Assembly: GCF_030408555.1 (NCBI RefSeq) | Contig: NZ_CP047048.1 | Location: 1,240,001 to 1,304,000 of the forward strand | Source of the DNA: Corynebacterium aurimucosum | GTDB lineage: Bacteria; Actinomycetota; Actinomycetes; Mycobacteriales; Mycobacteriaceae | DNA length: 64,000 bases | Direction of reading: 5' to 3' | Shown: piece by piece, positions 29,640-38,885 of the stretch | Layout: each line of letters starts with the position of its first letter | Position numbering within the stretch: the stretch's first letter is position 1 | Notes under the pieces: generated by a model | What the model was told of the DNA's origin: nothing | Seen by the model: the letters and a program-made list of their open reading frames with translations, nothing else | Databases searched by the model: none | Made by a program: the position numbers and the translations under genes

Positions 29640-30410
29640 GCCTTTTCTTATGCCTAAGCTGGGGTTCCATTCGTTGTCGATGTGGGTATCGAATGTGGCA
29701 GGTCGCCCGTCTGGGTGGCCGCGTCGTTTACGTTCTTCTTGTGCCCAGGCTGCGCGTGCGGCTTTTTCTCCTTGGCGTCCGAAGTCTTGTTGCTTGGCTA
29801 ACTCCAGTGGCGCTACCGGGTCTTCGGTGTGGGTGAAAAGCCACCAGTCCATGGTGATGCGCTGATGCTCATCGAACATGCCACGATGATTGCCCGCTAA
29901 GTCTTTGAGCTGTTTGTTGATGCCGCCTTCCAGCAGGTTTGTGGTGGCTTTTAAGTCCTGGGTGAAACCTTCAGGCGGGTCAAGGAAGGTAAATAGTTGT
30001 CCTGTGTGGATGAGTTTTCTAGCCGCTTTAATGCTCGGCGGGCGTTGCGGTGGGTGTACCACCATTTCTGGTTGTCCGAAATCAGTAGTGGACCTTAGAC
30101 CGCTGTCGCCGATAGATGGCCCCTGCGCCCGTTCGAGATGGTAGCTCGCGAGCCCCTTCTGCCGAGGCAATATCATCCACCAGCGTTCCCCACTTGAGAA
30201 CATCAACAACCCAGTCCACGTAACCATCCATGTCCGAGGTGTTATTAATTGCGTGCATGCAGTGGAATATATCCGTGACCCCATGTGGGCGAGCAGAATC
30301 TGCGTCTATCGGAGTAGGTAGGCCATGCGGCTGTCGCGGGAGGTGCGAACATTTGAGCGAGCGGCAGATGAAATGGCCAGCATGAGCTGGAGTGCTGCAA
30401 GGTTTCACAA
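29640..30410 (-). pseudogene. Degenerate IS1249-type transposase
   Basis: The minus-strand frame ending at 29613 encodes the conserved end of IS1249-family transposases (KAARKLIHTGQLFTFLDPP, ATTNLLEGGINKQLKDLAG, HRGMFDEHQR, WWLFTHTEDPVAP). Upstream sequence similar to the middle of the enzyme (MDGYVDWVVDVLKWGTLVDDI) lies in another frame near 30180-30250, and the N-terminal zinc ribbon is missing. Several frameshifts and truncation make it inactive. Its 3' end abuts the right terminal repeat of the 420-bp element. Confidence 0.7.
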
Positions 30411-30590
30411 AACTGCTGGTCAGGGTATAATTGCACCATTAGCATTTGCCCGCTCCCTGTTTCGCGAACTTGTCGAGAAGTATGAGCGGAATGGTTAACG
30501 GGTACTGCTCGACATTAATGTCTGGCGCGGTCAGTAATGTCGGTATCATCTAGAAGATAAGCCACGCTCTGTGGAGGAGACGAACAGTAT

Positions 30591-30653
30591 ATGATTTTAA
30601 GAGCCCAAAGTAAGAAGTTAGCAGTCAAGCTGCCGAAGGTGGTGGCGTGGTAG
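30591..30653 (+). CDS. 20-aa leader peptide before hsdM
   Basis: A 21-codon ORF (MILRAQSKKLAVKLPK...) has the best ribosome site of the region, GTGGAGGAG at 30571-30579, while hsdM has none. Its TAG stop (30651-30653) overlaps the GTG 30653 that begins the conserved HsdM sequence, in a TAGTG junction. Translational coupling of hsdM to this peptide is the simplest reading. Basic composition; no known family. Confidence 0.5.
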   Translation: MILRAQSKKLAVKLPKVVAW

Positions 30654-33102
30654 TGGCTCTTAAGAAATCCGATCTTTATAGCTCCCTCTGGAAGAGTGCC
30701 GATGAGCTGCGTGGCGGCATGGATGCCAGTCAGTACAAGGATTACGTCCTGACACTGCTGTTCGTGAAGTATGTCTCGGATAAGGCGAAGAGCGATCCTT
30801 ACAGCCTCATTGAAGTTCCGGAAGGCGGATCATTTGATGACCTGGTTGCGCTAAAGGGCGCGACGGACATCGGTGAGAAGATGAACATCGCCATCCGTCG
30901 ACTGGCTGAAGCCAATGATCTTCAGGGCGTTATCAACAACGCCGACTTCGATGACCCGAACAAGCTGGGCGAAGGTAAGGCGATGCAGGATCGCCTGACG
31001 AACCTTGTCAGTATTTTTCAGGACGTCGATTTCACCGGTTCTCGTGCCGAGGGCGACGACCTGCTCGGTGATGCCTACGAATATCTGATGCGCCACTTCG
31101 CCACTGAGTCTGGCAAGAGCAAGGGTCAATTCTACACTCCGGCGGAGGTTTCTCGCATCATGGCTCAGGTGCTGGAGATCCCAAAAGATGCCCCTCGCTC
31201 GACGACTGTCTATGACCCGACGTGTGGGTCTGGATCGCTTTTGATTAAGGTGGCTGACGCCGCGCCTAATGGCCTGTCGATTTACGGACAGGAGAAAGAC
31301 AACGCCACCTGGGCACTGTCGCGGATGAACATGATCTTGCACGGCAACGAGACGCATGACATCCGTCAGGGTGACACACTCTCGGATCCGAAATTCCTCA
31401 AGGGCGAACAGCTACAGACCTTTGACTACTTCGTAGCCAACCCGCCGTTCTCAGTGAAGACCTGGAAGAACGGTTTCGACAAGGAATACGATCGGTTCGA
31501 GGGCTTCTCCGAGCCACCAGAGAAGAACGGTGACTATGCCTTCTTGCTTCATATGGTGAAATCCCTGAAGTCTGATGGTCGGGGAGCGGTTATTCTTCCC
31601 CACGGCGTGCTTTTTCGTGGCAACACCGAGGCGCAGATCCGTGAGGAGCTGATCAGGCGTGGTCTAATTAAGGCGATTATTGGGCTGCCGGCCAACCTGT
31701 TTTATGGAACCGGCATCCCGGCCTGCATCATTGTCATCGACAAGAAGAGAGCCACCAACCGGACGGGCATCTTCATGATCGATGCCTCCAAGGGCTTCGA
31801 GAAAGACGGGCCGAAGAACCGTCTGCGTCCTCGGGATATGCGAAAGATCATCGACACCTATCTTGCCGGCAACGACGTCGAGCGCTTTGCCCGGATGGTG
31901 TCGTTGTCGGAAATCTCTGACGCTAAGAACAACTATAACCTCAACATCCCCCGCTACATTGACACGTCTGAACCTGAAGACATTCAGGACCTGGAGGCTC
32001 ACCTTAAGGGCGGGATTCCGAACCGAGATCTGGATGCTCTGGGTGAATACTGGGATGCTTTCCCGAACCTACGTGACGAGCTATTCCGACCTCTCCGCGA
32101 GGGATATTCAGAGCTCACAGTGCAGCCTGATCAGGTCGCCAAGGTGATTGAGGAATCAGAGGATGTTAAGGCTTTTACCTCGACTGTTTCCAAGGCTGTT
32201 GAGGATTGGTGGGGTTCTCACGGATCTCAACTGGAAACGATTGACTCGCAGACCAGGCCGCAACAGCTGATTGAGGATCTTGGTGATGACTTGCTGGAGA
32301 AGTTCCGGGGCCGTCCGCTGATCAGCGAGTACAGCATGTACGAGCAGCTGATGAGCTACTGGAATGACACCATGCACGATGACGTCACACTCATCGTCGG
32401 GTCCGGCTGGGTTGATGCTGCTCAACCGCGTGAAGCTCGGATCACTGGCTATGACAACAAGAAGAAGCCGAAGTACGAGGCTGCTGACCTGGTCTTCGGC
32501 ACGGGTGTCAAGGCCCAGCGTTGGGTAACTGACCTGATTTCACGGCACTGATCATCGATCGATATTTCGCCGAAGAGAAGGCCGAGCTTGATCGTCTTAC
32601 TGCAGAGCAAGAGCGCAGCAGTCTGGAGTTACAGGAGTACATCGACGAGCACGCGGTCGAGGAAGGTCTGCTTTGGGAGGCTGTCAACGACGATGGCGGA
32701 GTGAAGTTGGGCGACGCGAGGAAGCGCCTCAGGGAAGCTAAAGCTGAGGGCGCAGAGGCTGAGAAGGTCTCCGCGCTCAATCATGCCGTGAAACTGTTTG
32801 CTGCTGAGACAGTGGCAAAGAAGGCCGCGAAAAACGCCGCCTTTGAAATCGATCAGCAGAGCTTTCAGGCCTACGAAGGTCTTCGAGATACGGATATACG
32901 GGTGCTAGTCATCGAGGATAAATGGGGTGATTCAATCCGGGAATCGTCAGATGTTGAAGTCGTAAAGACCATTCGGTCTCTCGCATTAAGGCTCAATACA
33001 CTTGGTGAACGTTACTCCGAAACCCTTGAACAAATTATCGGCAAAACTGAAGAAGCTGATCGACGAGTTTGCGTTCATTTGCGGAACATGGGGGTCTTGT
33101 AA
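30653..33102 (+). pseudogene. hsdM: Type I restriction-modification methyltransferase subunit, frameshifted
   Basis: N6-adenine methyltransferase subunit of a type I system. From GTG 30653 the protein begins with the family start (VALKKSDLYSSLWKSADELRGG in part); HsdM N-terminal helical domain, SAM motif DPTCGSGSLL (about 188-197) and catalytic NPPF (about 263) are intact. The frame stops at 32551 after TDLISRH, while the expected continuation LIIDRYFAEEKAELDRL runs in the -1 frame from 32548 to the stop at 33102. One missing base, or -1 slippage near 32545-32550, separates them. Without the roughly 184-residue C-terminal part, contact with HsdS is probably lost. No classical slippery heptamer is seen. 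GTG 30647 is an alternative start. Confidence 0.85.
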
Positions 33103-34349
33103 TGGTTTCTTGTCATGAAGTTCAGAGGATTTCGGATTTTGCAGAAGTTAAGACTGGGCCCTTTGGCTCTGCTCTTCATCAGAAAGACTATAAAGCTACA
33201 GGGACCCCGATAGTCACAGTGGAACACCTCGGAGATAGAGGCATTATTCACCAAAATCTTCCTCTTGTGGGAACAGAAGACTTGAAGCGTCTTTCGACTT
33301 ATAAGTGCCGTGAAGGAGACATCCTTTTCAGCAGGGTCGGGTCAATAGATAGAAACGCGATCGTCAAGGGAGAAGAAGATGGCTGGTTGTTTTCTGGGCG
33401 TCTTTTACGTGTGAGAGTGGACCAGGCAAAAGTAAACTCTGGATATCTCAGTCAAGTTTTTCATACTGAAAATTTCAAAGATAAGGTGCGGTCCGTAGCA
33501 GTAGGCCAAACCATGCCTTCTCTAAATACGCAGATTCTCGGCAGTTTGACTGTCGATTTGCCATCGCTTGATGAACAGAAGATTGTCGCAGGTAGGTTGA
33601 GTTCGGCTGATCAACTCATTGAAACTCTTGAACGCCTCATCTCAAAGAAGCAGGCAATCAAGCAGGGCATGATGCAGGAGCTGCTGACTGGTCGCAAACG
33701 CTTGCCGGGATTTACCAAACCTTGGAAGAATATATCAATTGCGAGACACTCCCATTTGAAGGCAAGAATTGGCTGGCACGGGCTCACGACCGGTGAATAT
33801 CTCCAGTCGGGCAGCTATAAACTAGTCGGTGGCACTGATTTTAAGAATGCTAAAATAGACTGGAATTCAGCCGCTTTTGTGAGTAAATGGCGATTCGATC
33901 AAGATCGCAATATTCAACTTCAACCTGACGATGTCCTTATAACTAAGGACGGAACTATTGGTAAAGTTGCAATTGTTGATAATCTTCCTTTTCCGGCCAC
34001 ATTGAATAGTGGAGTTTTTGTAGTGCGACCGATCCGGGGAACCTACGAATCGAGGTTCTTGTATTGGCTGTTGCGTTCTTCAGTGTTCGAGAACTTCATT
34101 TCATCCCTAAGTGCGGGGTCAACCATTAATCATCTTTACCAAAAGGATCTAAATACTCTTACTTTAGATTTTCCAGAGGACTTTTCTGAACAGCGAGAGA
34201 TTGCGAGTGTACTGGATGACGCTGACTCAGAGATCAGAGCCTTGGAGTCTCGCCTCGAATCAGCTCGCAATATAAAGCAGGGTATGATGCAGGAGCTACT
34301 CACTGGGAGAATCCGCCTTCCCGTAGGGGGCAAGCAAGATGAATATTGA
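33102..34349 (+). CDS. hsdS: Type I restriction-modification specificity subunit
   Basis: 415 residues from ATG 33102, which shares a base with the hsdM stop (TAATG). Two target-recognition domains (about 1-180 and 205-390), each followed by a conserved helix ending in the same core, IKQGMMQELLTGR, at about 188-200 and 396-408. This is the classic two-half HsdS architecture recognising a bipartite DNA site. Notably more AT-rich than hsdM and hsdR, as expected for a module exchanged between strains. The recognition sequence cannot be predicted by eye. Confidence 0.9.
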   Translation: MVSCHEVQRISDFAEVKTGPFGSALHQKDYKATGTPIVTVEHLGDRGIIHQNLPLVGTEDLKRLSTYKCREGDILFSRVGSIDRNAIVKGEEDGWLFSGRLLRVRVDQAKVNSGYLSQVFHTENFKDKVRSVAVGQTMPSLNTQILGSLTVDLPSLDEQKIVAGRLSSADQLIETLERLISKKQAIKQGMMQELLTGRKRLPGFTKPWKNISIARHSHLKARIGWHGLTTGEYLQSGSYKLVGGTDFKNAKIDWNSAAFVSKWRFDQDRNIQLQPDDVLITKDGTIGKVAIVDNLPFPATLNSGVFVVRPIRGTYESRFLYWLLRSSVFENFISSLSAGSTINHLYQKDLNTLTLDFPEDFSEQREIASVLDDADSEIRALESRLESARNIKQGMMQELLTGRIRLPVGGKQDEY

Positions 34350-35052
34350 TTGGGCGCTAAAAGAGCTGCACACCTTCATCTATCTGACTGAGCGTGTTCC
34401 TCACCCAAGTCCTAGCGTCATAGGTAGCTTTCCGCGGGGGTCTAAAGCCGATATTGCTTCTCAGGCGCAAGTAGCCGAGAAGATTATGGATCGGGCTACT
34501 CCTGGTTGGCGCTCTGAGTTGACTGGGATTAAGCCGGGCACTTGGGATCGCCATTACGAGGCTGCAATCAGAGCTCAAGCACAGCTCCAACGGGCTGAAG
34601 AAGTCGCTCAGAATCTGGGAGAAAATGCTCCAGAGCTTTCTGCTGCGGAGCTGCACCCTTGGATCTGGGACGGAGCACAGTCGCTCTGGCAGTCAGGTCA
34701 TTACCGTGAAGCCATCGGTGGTGCGATTCGCAAGCTGAATGCTGAGACGCAGAACAAGATCGGTCGTCGGGATGTTAGCGAAACAAATCTTTTCAAGCAG
34801 GCTTTCTCCACCGATCAGGCAAAGAAAGGAGCGTCTCGGCTACGACGAATGAAAGATGACGGCAGTGACACCTATAACTCGGTTCAGCGTGGCGCTATGA
34901 CATTTGCTGAAGGGGTCTTTGCTGGTATTCGAAACCCTCTTAGCCATGAAGCTGATCAAGAACTTACGGAGCAAGAAGCTCTAGAGTATCTCGCCGCCCT
35001 TAGCGTTTTGGCACGCTGGGTGGACGAATCCACCGTGGAGGCATCATCATGA
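34339..35052 (+). CDS. TIGR02391-family protein inside the hsd operon
   Basis: 237 residues. The C-terminal half carries the TIGR02391 (Hypoth_Ymh) pattern: TNLFKQAFSTDQAKKGASRL, then GAMTFAEGVFAGIRNPLSHE with the conserved RNP..H, and EALEYLAALSVLARWVDE. Such proteins are frequent in defence loci; the RNP-H core is reminiscent of HEPN-like helical RNases, but no activity is established. Start overlaps hsdS by 11 bp and stop overlaps hsdR in an ATGA, so it is an integral part of the operon and may modulate HsdR. Confidence 0.75.
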   Translation: MNIDWALKELHTFIYLTERVPHPSPSVIGSFPRGSKADIASQAQVAEKIMDRATPGWRSELTGIKPGTWDRHYEAAIRAQAQLQRAEEVAQNLGENAPELSAAELHPWIWDGAQSLWQSGHYREAIGGAIRKLNAETQNKIGRRDVSETNLFKQAFSTDQAKKGASRLRRMKDDGSDTYNSVQRGAMTFAEGVFAGIRNPLSHEADQELTEQEALEYLAALSVLARWVDESTVEASS

Positions 35053-38039
35053 GTCTGGTCGGGCAGCGTGAGCGTGTCACGCAGAATCGCGTCGTGGACA
35101 TCCTGTCGAGTCAGCTCGGGTATGAGTATGCCGGGGATTGGAAGGATCGGGCCAACTCCAACGTTGAAGAAGAGCTGTTGCGCCAGAATCTGCTGGCACG
35201 TGGCTACGAGGAGGACTTGGTTCGACGTGCCATCGAGCAGCTTCGCAAGGCTGCTTCGCTGCCGACTGGTGGATCGCTATACGACGTCAACCGCAAGGTC
35301 TACAGCTTGCTGCGCTACGGCGTGAAGGTAAAGCGCAGCGCTTCTGAAAACTTCGAGACCATCTGGATTATCGACTGGGACAACCCGGAGGCTAACCACT
35401 TCGTGGTGGCTGAAGAGGTTTCGATCAAGGGCAGAAACACCAAGCGTCCAGATGTCGTGCTCTACGTCAACGGCATCGCTCTCGGCGTCATCGAACTCAA
35501 GCGTTCCAAGGTCAGCATCGGTGACGGCATCCGACAGCACCTCGGCAACCAGAAGGCAGATTTCGTTCGCCCCTTCTTTACCACTGTTCAACTGCTTTTT
35601 GCCGGTAGTGATGTTGAGGGCCTACGTTACGGCGTGATTGAGACTCCGGAGAAGTACTGGCTGGAGTGGAAAGAGCCAAGCGTGGTTGAGAACCATCTCG
35701 ACTGTGGATTGCTCCAGATGGCGAACAAACAGCGCTTCTTGGAGCTGATTCATGACTTCATCGTCTTCGACTCGGGTGTGAAGAAGACGGCCCGACATAA
35801 CCAGTACTTCGGTGTTAAGGCTGCTCAGGAGCGTATTGCTCGTCGCGAGGGTGGCATTATTTGGCACACTCAGGGGTCAGGCAAGAGCTTGACGATGGTG
35901 TGGCTGGCGAAGTGGATCCGGGAGAACCAGCGCGAAGCGCGTGTCTTGGTGATCACCGACCGGACTGAGCTCGATGAGCAGATCGAGAAGGTCTTTGCCG
36001 GTGTTGACGAGACCATCGAGCGATCGACGTCTGGCGCCGGCATGATCGGCATGCTGGGCCGGAACCAGCCATGGCTGATGTGCTCACTGGTGCACAAGTT
36101 CCGGGGCGATGACGAGAAGGATCAGGGCGACACCGAGGATTTCGTGCGTCAGCTCAAGAAACCTCTCCTTGAAGGGTTCAGCCCCAAGGGCAATCTCTTC
36201 GTCTTTGTCGATGAAGCTCACCGCACCCAGAGTGGCAAACTCCATAAGGCGATGAAGGAGCTGTTGCCGAACGCGATGTTCATCGGCTTTACCGGCACTC
36301 CGCTTCTCAAGAAGGACAAGGCCAAAAGTATCGAGACCTTCGGGTCGTACATCCACACCTACAAGTTCGATGAGGCCGTTGATGACGGCGTGGTGCTGGA
36401 TCTGCGTTATGAGGCTCGGGATATTGACCAGCGGCTTATGAGCCCGGAGCGGGTCGATGAGTGGTTCAAGATCCACACCCAGGGCATGACCGACCTAACG
36501 AAGCACCAGCTGAAGAAGCGCTGGGCGACGATCAAGGAAGTTGAGTCGGCTGAGCCGCGAGCTCGGCAGATCGCCGCTGACATCCTGATGGATATGGCTA
36601 GAATGCCTCGCCTGATGGATGGTCGAGGTAATGCCATGTTGGTGTGTTCGAGTGTCTACCAGGCCTGCAAGTTCTATGACATCTTCAGCCGTAGTGAATT
36701 GGCCGGTAAGGTCGCGATCATCACGATCTATGAGCCGAACGCATCCCAGATCTCGAAGGAAGACTCTGGGGCTGGCAAGAACGAGGAGATCGTCAAGTAC
36801 GACGTCTACCGTCGGATGCTCGCTGACTACTTCCAGACCAATGCTGATGATGCCGTTAAGCGGATTGACGAGTTCGAGAAGGACGTCAAGGAGAAGTTCA
36901 TCAATCATCCGGGTCAGATGAGGCTGATGATCGTGGTCGACAAACTGCTGACCGGCTTTGATGCTCCGAGTGCGACTTATCTTTACATCGATAAGAACAT
37001 GCAAGATCATGGTCTTTTCCAGGCTATTTGTCGCGTGAACCGGCTTGACGGTGATGACAAGAAATACGGCTACATCGTCGACTACCGCGACCTGTTCAAA
37101 TCTCTGGAGGATGCGGTTTCTGACTACACCTCCGAAGCTTTCGCCGACTACGACGAGGAAGATGTGGAAGGCCTACTCAAGGATCGTATTGAGCAGGAGC
37201 GTCAAGACCTGGACGAGGCTCTTGAAATGGTGCGTGCTCTGTGTGAGCCGGTGGCTCCCCCTAAGGGCACGTTGCAGTACCAGCACTATTTCTGCGCGAT
37301 GGAAAGCGGCAGCGCAGAGCAACTCAAGGCTAACGAACCTAAGAGAGGGGATCTGTACAAGGGCGTGACAAGTCTGGTACACGCCTATGCCAACTTGGCC
37401 AACCGTATGAGTGAGGCTGGATACTCGGAAAGTGAAGCTGCATCAATCAAGTCTCAAGTGAAACACTTTGTTGATGTGCGCGACGAGGTGAAGCTTGGAG
37501 CCGGTGAGAATGTTGACCTCAAGCAGTTTGAGGCCGGCATGCGTTCTCTACTGGATACTTATATCCAGGCAGACGCATCGCGAAACCTTGCGACTTTTGA
37601 CCAAGGGCTCGTGCAGCTCATTGTCGAACATGGAGTTGGGGCTTTAGAGAAACTTCCGGAGAACATCCGAAAGACCCCGGAGGCTGCGGCTGAAACCATC
37701 GTCAATAACGTCCGTAAGACAATCGTTGACGAGCAGGCCATGAACCCGAAGTATTACGAAACTATGTCTACTTTGCTCGATGCACTGATTGAGCAGCGTC
37801 GTGAGGCTGTGATCGACTACGAGGAGTATCTGCTTAAGCTGGTTGAGTTAACCCAGCGTCTCGCCAAGGGCGAATCTGATAGGAAATTCCCTGACTGGGC
37901 CAAGACGCCTGCTCGACGGGCCCTGATCGACTTCGCGTGGCCGAAGAATATCGAGGTCGACGTCGAGCGGATTTACGCCACGATTCAGCGCAACAAGGAG
38001 CATGGCTGGTCTGGAGACAAGAAAAGCAGAAGTCTTTGA
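35049..38039 (+). CDS. hsdR: Type I restriction-modification endonuclease/translocase subunit
   Basis: 996 residues, full length. N-terminal PD-(D/E)xK nuclease core RPDVVLYVNG...GVIELKRS (about 133-154), superfamily 2 motor with Walker A TQGSGKSLTMVW (about 273-284), VDEAHRTQSGKL (about 386), TGTPLL (about 415), and a late motif LLTGFDAPSATYLYID followed by QAICRVNR, then a long helical C-terminus. Translocates and cuts DNA when bound to an M2S complex; given the hsdM frameshift the complex may not assemble. ATG 35049 overlaps the TIGR02391 stop. Confidence 0.93.
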   Translation: MSLVGQRERVTQNRVVDILSSQLGYEYAGDWKDRANSNVEEELLRQNLLARGYEEDLVRRAIEQLRKAASLPTGGSLYDVNRKVYSLLRYGVKVKRSASENFETIWIIDWDNPEANHFVVAEEVSIKGRNTKRPDVVLYVNGIALGVIELKRSKVSIGDGIRQHLGNQKADFVRPFFTTVQLLFAGSDVEGLRYGVIETPEKYWLEWKEPSVVENHLDCGLLQMANKQRFLELIHDFIVFDSGVKKTARHNQYFGVKAAQERIARREGGIIWHTQGSGKSLTMVWLAKWIRENQREARVLVITDRTELDEQIEKVFAGVDETIERSTSGAGMIGMLGRNQPWLMCSLVHKFRGDDEKDQGDTEDFVRQLKKPLLEGFSPKGNLFVFVDEAHRTQSGKLHKAMKELLPNAMFIGFTGTPLLKKDKAKSIETFGSYIHTYKFDEAVDDGVVLDLRYEARDIDQRLMSPERVDEWFKIHTQGMTDLTKHQLKKRWATIKEVESAEPRARQIAADILMDMARMPRLMDGRGNAMLVCSSVYQACKFYDIFSRSELAGKVAIITIYEPNASQISKEDSGAGKNEEIVKYDVYRRMLADYFQTNADDAVKRIDEFEKDVKEKFINHPGQMRLMIVVDKLLTGFDAPSATYLYIDKNMQDHGLFQAICRVNRLDGDDKKYGYIVDYRDLFKSLEDAVSDYTSEAFADYDEEDVEGLLKDRIEQERQDLDEALEMVRALCEPVAPPKGTLQYQHYFCAMESGSAEQLKANEPKRGDLYKGVTSLVHAYANLANRMSEAGYSESEAASIKSQVKHFVDVRDEVKLGAGENVDLKQFEAGMRSLLDTYIQADASRNLATFDQGLVQLIVEHGVGALEKLPENIRKTPEAAAETIVNNVRKTIVDEQAMNPKYYETMSTLLDALIEQRREAVIDYEEYLLKLVELTQRLAKGESDRKFPDWAKTPARRALIDFAWPKNIEVDVERIYATIQRNKEHGWSGDKKSRSL

Positions 38040-38134
38040 TGCGTACTCTTGCACTCAACTTCCCTGGGCTCTTAGATAAAACGCAGATGGAAAGTCTGCT
38101 CGATCAACTGAAAAAGCATGATGAATTCCGCTAG
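38039..38134 (+). CDS. 31-aa ORF between hsdR and the peptidase gene
   Basis: MRTLALNFPGLLDKTQMESL then a short charged tail. Its ATG overlaps the hsdR stop (TGATG) and its end overlaps the start of the YgjP gene, so it could be translated by coupling and relay ribosomes. No homology recognised; it may be only a bridge. Confidence 0.3.
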   Translation: MRTLALNFPGLLDKTQMESLLDQLKKHDEFR

Positions 38135-38845
38135 TTCTTACCTCACTGTTTCCGGCTTTGATGTTGAGCTGGTCTACAAAGACATCAAGAACATGCATTT
38201 GTCGGTGTATCCGCCGATGGGTCGTGTTCGGGTAGCTGCGCCCGCTCGGTTAGATGAGGACACCATTCGTCGGGCTATCATACAACGCCTGCCATGGATT
38301 CGGCGGGAACGAAATCGTCTCCAGAACGCTAACCGGCAATCCAAGCGACAGATGGTCTCCGGGGAGAGCCACTATGTCTGGGGTAAGCGATATCGTCTGG
38401 ATGTTTCGAGGCACAGCGGGAACCCAAAGGTTGTTCTCTCAGGAGATATTCTCTGGCTCTATTCCCCGGAAGGGTCGACGCCAGAGGATAGGTTTGGCAT
38501 TCTTGATCGCTGGTACCGCCGGGAACTTAAGGCAGTACTGCCGGCTCTGGTCGAGAAGTGGGAGTCTGTCATGGGTGTGAAAGCTAATCGGGTCACAGTT
38601 AAGCGGATGAAGACTAAGTGGGGTTCATGTAACCCTGATAGCCGGAACATCTGGATCAACCCGGAGCTAGCAAAAAAAATCCTCGGAGTCTGGAGTACTT
38701 AGTGGTTCATGAGCTGGCGCACCTGGTAGAGCGGAGTCACAACTCGAGATTTGTGGGGGTGATGGATCGACACCTCCCGGACTGGCCTACGCGGCGAGAC
38801 GAACTCAATGGGGCACCCCTAGCCGCAGAAGAATGGTCGGAATGA
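38118..38845 (+). pseudogene. YgjP-like (DUF45/M48) zinc metallopeptidase with frameshift in an A8 tract
   Basis: The first frame gives 194 residues (from ATG 38118 or 38121) with the YgjP-type N-terminal beta domain and VKRMKTKWGSCNPDSRNIWIN, then stops at 38702. The missing end lies in the -1 frame directly after a run of eight A (38672-38679): PRSLEYLVVHELAHLVERSH and further WPTRRDELN, to TGA 38845. The HELAH zinc motif is thus only made if one A is regained or the ribosome/polymerase slips. YgjP-type peptidases often accompany hsdR. Could be decay, a sequencing error, phase variation or slippage-controlled expression. Confidence 0.8.
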
Positions 38846-38885
38846 ACCCTCGTCAATTTCGACAAATCAAGAGAGGAGAAAGCAA

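Noticed and set aside
30325..30498. 57-codon plus-strand ORF before hsdM (MRLSREVRTFERAADEMA...)
   Set aside because: Looks protein-like in composition but has no ribosome site or similarity I recognise and overlaps transposase debris; too weak to call a gene.
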